From contig JBAJFE010000014.1 of assembly GCA_037903355.1 (NCBI GenBank), positions 3,534,001 through 3,598,000 on the forward strand: a stretch of 64,000 nucleotides of DNA. Direction: 5' to 3'. The DNA is from Trichuris trichiura (taxonomy: Eukaryota > Nematoda > Enoplea > Trichinellida > Trichuridae). The stretch's first letter is position 1. Every line of letters begins with the position of its first letter. The notes beneath the pieces are model-generated. The model had not been told where the DNA came from. It saw only the letters and a list, made by a program, of their open reading frames with translations, and did not search any database. Below are positions 57,366 to 64,000 of the stretch, piece after piece. A program made the position numbers and the translations under genes.

Positions 57366-59515
57366 TGGAACTTTTGCTTATCTGAACTACCCCTTGCAAA
57401 AATCGCCTTTGATAATCGAGTTTCCACTACAATGTGTTAATTCCTATACAAAAGTGCATTTGTGTTACGAATAAAACGAAATTCGATATTATACCCAAAG
57501 TAAGTCTAGGTTGCTATCTAGGAGGAACTTTCAGTTCGTGCTGTTGACATGTGCTTAACTCATCGACAACTTGATGTAACATTAAAGCGGTATATGAGTA
57601 ACCTTCAATCCTGCTAGCGGTAGTCGAACATTTGCCTTTAGTCAGAGGAACGAGTAATGAAGAATAGTTACTCACGGAAGGGGAATTTACTCCAAATTTT
57701 GTTTTTAAACTTATCTTCTGGAGCTGCGATGATGCCGTAATCAGCATAGTGTTCAAATTTGCCTGTCTATCACATTCCTGTATTGAAGCTTAAATTTGGG
57801 TGAAGTCGCTTGCTTGCATTGCGTTTCAGAATGTTCACTGTTAACCTGGTGGATGTCGCATTGATCTTTGGCTCACTGTTTTTTGTTCGCAATATAAGAC
57901 ATTGATGAGCCAATGATAATGAGTGGTCTGAGACCCAGTTATGTATCGTTAACATGTTAGGCGAGTCAGTCGTAATTCTAGTAATGAAAATTATTAACAA
58001 TTTTGGGTTTAGATTTAAGTATTATTAGAACCGGGGGATATGTTCGCTTTGTTCCATAGAAGAACTTTGGTGTTTAAATTCTTGCGGCTCTGTTCTTTGC
58101 TGCTGACCATTTGAGAAGGGTTTTAACTTTTTCAACATCTCATTAGCCTGTTTTCTTTTTTCTACAGCAGAATTCTGCTACAGGTAGGTACCATGTTTTC
58201 CGTTTGAGAACGCATATCCTTTGGAAGCTTCATTTGCGCATCACTAGCCCGTTTGCAAATGGGGAAACTGGCTTTGTTTCTGTTCCAGTGCTCCTGTTTA
58301 CAACAAGCATTAAACCAGCGATTCGATAGTAGTGCAATTATTAATAGAAACTTTTTTGGAGAAGTGACCCGTCTTCGCCTGTTTCCTTTACGTTTAAGTG
58401 AGGCGGCAAGTACCTTTTAACGGCATTAAATTGTGGATCAATGCTACGTTACTCATGAGTAAGAGTTTTAAACTACTAGCGGTTTTAAAATAAATCTTCC
58501 TTGCCTGTTAACATATTATTTAAGTAGCTTTTCTTATTAACCATTCAAGGTGTTTCGAATGTTTCTGAACCAAATTACTTGCAGACTATGGCGGTTACAT
58601 GTATCTCCACCTGGTTCGGCTTAATTCGAGCATCAGGTAAGCAATCCTGCATTTCTCGAGATTGATCTGAGGAACGTATTAATAGATGCGTAAACAGTTT
58701 GTAATATTCTGTAATCAAATTAAATTTGCCCACTTGCTATGCTGCGAGGAAAAGCTTGAAGCTTATAATGGCACCTTTGAGGATTGTAGTGGACTAACGT
58801 GGACAATGCGTTGAATAAATAGGCGCACATGTATTACAAACACAACGAGACACAGAAAACATTCATTTCTCTACGATGGGTTCACTCGTCCCTCTATTCT
58901 CTCTCGCTCGGGTATATCTACAGTTGGTTCCCGTTATCCGCGGTTAATTCGTCCCAAATTTTGGGCGTTTCACCGCGTTATATGGGATACCCTATGAAAA
59001 AGGCAAAATAGCTTATATTCTTCTAGCCGCGCATTTCGTCCTTCCCTCTTGAATTTTCTCTGCAACGGTTATCATACCTAGTGATCTTCAGAAGCTTGGT
59101 ACTACGGAATCTAGCTAAGAGATAATGACATCAATGAGACTGCGCTTGTTCAGTGGGACCAGCCATCGGAGTCCAGGCCATTAGATACATGAAAGGATGA
59201 AATTAAGGTGCTTTCTTTAAACGCCTTGCTTTAATAGGCTAAACTATGTACTGGTGCGCGGAATGGGTATAGAGCAGTGGAAATATAAAACACAGAGGCG
59301 CACTTAAGCAGAAATACTGAACATCGCATAGAACACGTCCACATGGAACAAAACGTCTGCGGCAGAAACGTTTATGGCACAGGAATCAAACAACTTACCC
59401 AGCTTTTGTAGGTGGGCGCAGATTCCCTGGAGACCAGCCAGTCTTAGGGCTTCCTGAACTTGTTGGTAGCAAAATTTTTCGCTTTAAATTGTTAGGCTCC
59501 GCAGCTGTCAGTGCT
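57366..59515. other. Intergenic, with a pogo/Tigger-like terminus at about 58919
   Basis: TACAGTTGGTTCCCGTTATC followed by CGCGGTTAATTCG at 58917-58950 has the form of a Tigger terminal repeat (TA, then CAGT...TATCCGCGG). It may be the left end of the element whose transposase relic follows at 59516. A minus frame at 57514-57756 looks slightly coding-like but its splice phase does not work. Confidence 0.45.
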
Positions 59516-60340
59516 TTATTTAACAGCATTGTTATAGGGAGCTACCTCTTTTTTCTTCGCTTCATCGAATAAATCTTGTAGCGGTTTCAACGAAGCCGTT
59601 ATTTCTCGTGTAACCATGATGCTACGATCCATGGATGGATCGTAGTCAGCATCGTATCCCTTAGGGCCTGAGCTTGCCGGAAAATGCTGGCAAGCTTTTG
59701 CAGCGTCCAATCAGAGGGCGTTTAAACTCCTGTAACTTCCACAACGTCGTCAACGCTGCCCGTAGGTGACTGTATCACTTCCTCGAGTTTCTCTTTCGTG
59801 AACAGTTTGCCACAATCTTCTATGTGCTCCCTGATATCGTCAACTATTGTGTCGGAGAAACCCTTACCTCCCAACGCCTCAGCAATATTTACTATGTCCA
59901 TGATCTCCTCATCGGTGGCACCTAAGTCTTTGCATTCGCTGTCTGCGTCTCTCTACAAACGCTTCCAGGAACCACTGTCTATTCTAGACTCTTCTTGTGT
60001 ACCGCCTCTGCAATGAGGGCAATAGCGTCTGCAGTTGTGAAACGCTTCCACAGGCCGGCAAGATCGGAATCAGGATTAGCGTGGAGGGTATCACGAAGCT
60101 TCCTAAATACGAGACGAGTACAAATAGCCTTAATACCTTTTATGGCGCCCTGTTCCAGTGACTGTAGCAGTTATGTCGAATTAGCGGGCAAAAATTTCGC
60201 CTCGACGTTCTCATTAGCGAAACAAAGAGATAGCGGATGACCTGGAGCGTTATCAACTACGAGGAGGATCTTGAAAGCCATCACTTGTCTTCATAAAGTG
60301 CAGTCGAGTTGATCCAATCAAAATGCCACAAACTTGTGCC
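59516..60340 (-). pseudogene. Pogo/Tigger transposase relic, catalytic second half
   Basis: On the minus strand, FKILLVVDNAPGHPLSL (about 60220-60280) is the pogo/Tigger motif around the second catalytic Asp. It is followed by a stop, then QSLEQGAIKGIKAIC..., where the family has a (D/E)QG-[VI]-I motif with the third acidic residue, then helices through ADAIALIAEAV and, after further stops, a C-terminal frame at 59516-59710. At least three in-frame stops are present, so it is dead. The N-terminal DNA-binding region was not found. Confidence 0.82.
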
Positions 60341-60388
60341 ATGAACACATAACCTTTCTTTATGGGAGCGTAGACTTTCATTAAGTAG

Positions 60389-60610
60389 AGATTTTATTTG
60401 TTTATTTACGGACTATATCCCGTCAATCAAGTGAAAAGTATATATCGGAGCTTTCGGGGGTTTGACCGTTACCGGTCGTCAGCGGTTGAACTAACAAGCA
60501 ATGGTCCTTTGTTTGTTAGTTCAACCGCTGATTACGGACTATTCGCTGAAAAAAGATGCAGGAGTCACCTGAAAACTCCGGTTGCGCAACTTTAATATCT
60601 TATAAAACAG
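60389..60610. repeat. Diverged foldback element, family B
   Basis: TTTATTTACGG, TATCCCGTCAA, CGGAGCTTTCGGGGG and GTCGTCAGCGGTTGAACTAAC with GTTAGTTCAACCGCTGA and GAAAACTCCGG on the other side. Arms match poorly except around the centre, so the copy is old. Confidence 0.72.
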
Positions 60611-60940
60611 CACTATTGCATAATAAAGTTATTTACTCTAGACACAATTACTATTATGACAATTGTCTAATCATTCGATCTACTAGTTCTTTTTACTGTT
60701 ACAAATTGTGGTGCACTGATCGTACATAATAAGACTAAATTAGAGAATGGTTTCTTTTCGTTGTCGGTTTATTTGTTCATTCTCTGAAGATGGGAAAAGA
60801 AGATCCCCCTGAGCTTTGCCATTTTGATTTAGCGTTACGTTCAAACGATTCTGTAATATCAGACATGAAAACTTAGATGTCTCCAAGTACAGCGCATGAC
60901 TTTTTTCCCTTTAGGTCGGATAGCCAGCATTCATAACAGG
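60611..60940. other. 5' region of the RCC1-repeat gene
   Basis: A strong acceptor-like TTTTTTCCCTTTAG ends at 60914, so the first exon shown below may be preceded by a 5' UTR exon. Confidence 0.45.
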
Positions 60941-62111
60941 ATGTCTGACTGTTCAGTAGAATTGTCCTTGATACCTGAAAACCAGAAATTCCTCAGTTGT
61001 GATTCCACATGGGCTGCCGCCTATTTCTTGACGGATTATGGATTTGTGATTCGTTGTTCTTTTGTGAGCAATAGCGTCATTGCTGTTCACGTACTTTGCC
61101 TGGAAACAGGCAAATGGGAAGAGAACCATTCACTTGTGACTGAAAGAAGCCAGGCTTTGTTGCCCACGTCTGATCTGTTCCCTCATTTGGGGTCTTTTGT
61201 TATACCAGTTGATAGCGTCGATTCCCAAACTGACACTAAGTTTTTGCTGGCGTGCACCGACCAGACTGTATACATGGTTAAGCAAGAAGAAGAACGATCT
61301 TGTCTTTACCTGATAGACAGCCCAAAATTTTGCTCTGTTATTTACCTAACCATGCACCTAACGGAAGGAACGAAAATAGTACGCGCATTAGCTGGAAACG
61401 CGTTTGTAATGCTTTTGGATTCTGCCGGTCGGGTGCATAGTTTTGGATGTGGCACTCGTGGCGAATTGGGTCATGGCTCTTTAGAGTCGCGAACAGAACC
61501 TTCGCTTTTACACTATTTTGACTCCACCAGAATCATCGATATTGCCGTAGGCGGTTGGCATACTCTAGCATTGACTGGTCCTTCGCAGTCTGTGAATGAA
61601 TTAGCACCATAAAATAGTCAATGTTTTTTTCAGACGCTGGCACTGTTTACGCTTGGGGCTGGAACGAAAGCGGTCAACTTGGACTTAATGAAAAAGAGGC
61701 GAATATTACGAACTTTCATGAATTATTTTTTGATATGTGCCATGTTTAGAAGGTAGTTGACACGCCAGTGGCAGTACCAATTCCGGAAGAGTACAGGGCA
61801 GTTGCCATAGCCTGCGGTAGTCGTCATTCCTTGGTTTTAGCCGGTACGTCGTTTTGCAAGGTGCTTTCAGCATCACTTAGCTGTCTATGTTTTTAGAGCG
61901 AAACAACCTGTACGCTTTCGGATGCAACGATTATGGCCAGCTCGACTTTAGCTCATGTACAGTGAAGAAGGAAAAGAACGAGCACGACTGCATACGCCTG
62001 ATGGTGAGCGACCGTAAGGTACTCAGGCTAAAAGCAGGTCCTGCTTCCTCTGCCATCTTTGTTCAGCGGTTAAAAGAGGAAAGAAGGAACCCTTCTCTAG
62101 TGAGAGCTTAG
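60941..62111 (+). CDS. RCCD1: RCC1-repeat protein, RCCD1-like, four exons
   Basis: RCC1-type beta-propeller protein; vertebrate RCCD1 partners the demethylase KDM8 and acts in chromatin and mitosis, which is inferred here only from similarity. Exons: 60941-61577, 61634-61698, 61750-61843, 61897-62111, 336 residues in consistent phase. Propeller motifs are FGCGTRGELGHG (168-179), GGWHTLAL (204-211), WGWNESGQLGL, ACGSRHSLVLA and FGCNDYGQL. The N-terminal 150 residues are diverged, as in the family. The second intron (51 nt) needs a GC donor: GAG/GCGAAT...TGTTTAG; no GT gives an open frame, and reading through meets a TAG. The ATG at 60941 follows the acceptor at 60914; an ATG at 60896 lies before it and would be intronic. 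Confidence 0.85.
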
Positions 62112-62870
62112 CAAAGGCGAGATGCCCTTAAACGACTGCTTACCGACACATTGCTACCTTCTTTGAAGTACAGATTAACGAAAACTTTACATTTACGTTC
62201 AAAGAACGTTGAATGCCGCCCATCCTACTGGTCTTAAATTAACTTGCACTATATTGTTGGTATTATCTTCAACCTCCGTTGTTAACAGTATTGCATAAAA
62301 TTAATTTTTATTGTGTCAGTAGTAGTATATTCATTCGAACTCCATTACACTATTAGTAATACGATACAAATTAACTTGGAGTTGTTGTATATGTTGTACA
62401 TTATGCGTTCCGTGGCGTTTATTAAATAATACTGCGAGCTTGGCAATTATTCCACGTTTTTCAGAAAATCTGTTGTTTAGTTCCCGTTTAACTGCTGGTC
62501 ACAATTAAGCAGTCTTCACTTATTAAGATATGGACTCAGTTGTTGACATTTGTATCAATAATAAAGGTTTTGGGCCAGAATCAATTCAGGTTAAAGTACT
62601 GTGAAGTTGACACTGAAGTCATGCATAATCAAAGCACAGTACAGTCATCCATACAGTATGATGCAAATTCAATGCATTTAATACTCCCCTCTCATGGTTT
62701 AATCGTTCTTTGTAGAAAAAGTTAATTCGTGGTCTCTATTTCTTACTTTTACTACAAACGTAAGCGTCGAAAGCACTCTCAGCAGTGACTACATCACTCA
62801 GCATATCCGTGCATTTTCGGCAGCAAATGACCTCAGTTGTACATCAGAGATCAGATGTCTTCTTCCTTCA

Positions 62871-62916
<46 letters not shown>

Positions 62917-63189
62917 ATGCGTATAATACTAAACAAGAAGTAATATATTGACCGAACAAAGCATATATCTCAGATTTCTCACTGTAGAGCGGACCTGACT
63001 GCTCAAGTTCTATAGACCAAGTTAATATACAACTTACGGAGGTGGTCGACCTGTAGAGGTCAGCCTTCCAATCCAGCATGCGCAGACCCACCAGCCTGTG
63101 AAAATTCGCTCAACTTATGGAAGTGGCCAACTTTGCAGCTTCTACTGTGTGTTGTACTGAATCGCAGTGTTGCGAAGCACTCGTACAAG
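62112..63189. other. Intergenic with (AT)n and a family C fragment
   Basis: (AT)n lies at 62872-62912. The part 62995-63140 contains family C motifs (GGAGGTGGTCGACCTGTAG, CTTATGGAAGTGGCCAACTT). Confidence 0.55.
62872..62912. repeat. (AT)n microsatellite
   Basis: About 20 AT units. Confidence 0.97.
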
Positions 63190-63415
63190 AATGGAGTTTA
63201 TTGAACATCAGCACAACAAAAAATGGAGCAGTTTCGTTCATCATCGTCCAGTGCCTTCGCCCGCCATCTATTTTTTCATCTCGTCGTGTCCCTTTCAGGT
63301 GTAAGCAAATGATGCCTAACTTTGTCTCTGACATGAGATAAGCAGCCGACTCCGTATGCGCGGAGTAAAGCAGCAATGATATGTAAATTACTGTTTCTAA
63401 CCCGCGGAACCTTCA
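63190..63415 (-). repeat. Dispersed repeat, family F, copy 2
   Basis: Inverse orientation relative to 15095-15330. Termini not resolved. Confidence 0.55.
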
Positions 63416-63496
63416 TACGTGATGGTCGTAGCTTATGCAATAATTTCACACATGCAGGAAAGCAATGCGAAGGCATCAGATAGAGCCACGGAAGCC

Positions 63497-63735
63497 TTAT
63501 TCATCTTCTGCATCTGCCAGCACTGCTGGACTTATTGTTGCGGTACCTTCTGCTAGCCGTTTTACGCTTGCTAGTAGGCACAGTTTTACTCGCTTCAATT
63601 CAGAGGGTAGCTGGTTATATATCCAGTGAAACACGAAGGTCGTTGCCTGAACGCTCGATTGAAGAAATTTGCACATTTTCCAGACGTCGCCTTCAATTTC
63701 TTGTATTAATGATTCTACCAGAAAGCTTCTAGCGA
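63497..63735 (-). CDS. Last exon of an unrecognised minus-strand gene (partial)
   Basis: A TTACCTTTCCAG acceptor (ends 63736) opens a frame of 78 residues ending in TAA. It includes ARSFLVESLIQEIEGDVW, an alternating hydrophobic helix-rich middle (FVFHWIYNQLPSELKRVKL) and an acidic end ADAEDE. The upstream exons lie beyond 64000 or in short exons I could not find in 63736-64000. The first codon is split (phase 1 in the previous exon). I do not recognise the family; the composition suggests an all-helical C-terminal domain. Confidence 0.5.
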
Positions 63736-64000
63736 CTGGAAAGGTAAGCAATAGTTTAATTGCTCTCAGTGAGGTGCAATATGTTATTCACTAAAGTAAT
63801 CGACCGCCCGCTTGGTGTACGTACTCCAAGAGGCGGAAGGTTGCGAAGAGCGTACTTGACGCACCCTGGAAACTCCAAATCAACCCGCCATCAGCAGGGA
63901 GATACGAGGGCCCGGAGAGAAAAGCCACTGACTAAAGTGTTGGGCAAAGAAGCCGCCGACGATGCATGAAACCAGGAGAAAAGGCACTCAAGGAGATAAA
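63736..64000. other. Right edge, no supported gene
   Basis: A plus frame with ATG at 63781 (63781-63969) is rich in Arg/Gly/Lys (TPRGGRLRRAYLTHPGN). It could be the start of a divergent gene, but it has no recognised domain. Confidence 0.3.

Noticed and set aside
57514..58000. Two adjacent minus frames with a possible intron between them
   Set aside because: The GTTAAC donor and CAATACAG acceptor do not agree in phase; joining gives a stop after a few codons.
59798..60240. Plus-strand frames of 72 and 81 codons
   Set aside because: Antisense of the pogo/Tigger transposase relic, whose minus-strand motifs are clear.

Overview
The window is nuclear DNA of an animal, almost certainly an invertebrate. 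Protein-coding genes are split by GT-AG introns, many only about 50-60 nt long and a few of several kilobases. The gene set is metazoan (gamma-tubulin, TAF9, SLC16-type transporter, RCC1-repeat protein, P450, secreted WAP protein), and repeats are abundant. Short introns beside very long ones, a WAP-family secreted protein and Gypsy/BEL-type retroelements would fit a clade I nematode such as a whipworm, but that is inference, not proof.

Layout. 1-2237: a young minus-strand LTR retrotransposon with gag, a textbook -1 frameshift signal and a protease fused to an integrase tail (reverse transcriptase, RNase H and integrase core are deleted). 2987-3772: the N-terminal half of a cytochrome P450. 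5.4-9.7 kb: foldback repeats, pogo-like and hAT-like fragments and a BEL/Pao gag relic. 10053-14734: a complete nine-exon gamma-tubulin gene. 15-17 kb: repeats and one doubtful small gene. 17596-28582: a four-exon SLC16/MCT-type transporter whose 8.8 kb first intron holds a tRNA-Leu(UAG) gene, a TIR element and a (TTA)n tract. 30933-31966: a four-exon gene for a protein made of three winged-helix-like repeats. 32.1-33.7 kb: a hAT transposase relic split by a hAT-type MITE that itself carries a foldback. 35.2-36.1 kb: a diverged solo LTR. 37.7-38.3 kb: a pogo-like element. 39128-44759: a secreted WAP-domain gene with a 5 kb first intron. 52375-53238: TAF9. 51.5 kb and 59.5-60.3 kb: two pogo/Tigger transposase relics. 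60941-62111: an RCCD1-like RCC1-repeat gene. 63497-63735: last exon of an unrecognised minus-strand gene that continues past the right edge.

The genes are independent single-copy loci; no operon or functional cluster is evident. Six of the seven confident protein-coding loci lie on the minus strand. Two features recur: introns that require a GC donor (in the transporter and the RCC1 gene), and near-perfect palindromic foldback elements in at least two families scattered over the window. All exon joins were made by eye from splice consensus, reading phase and family similarity; none was tested against transcripts.
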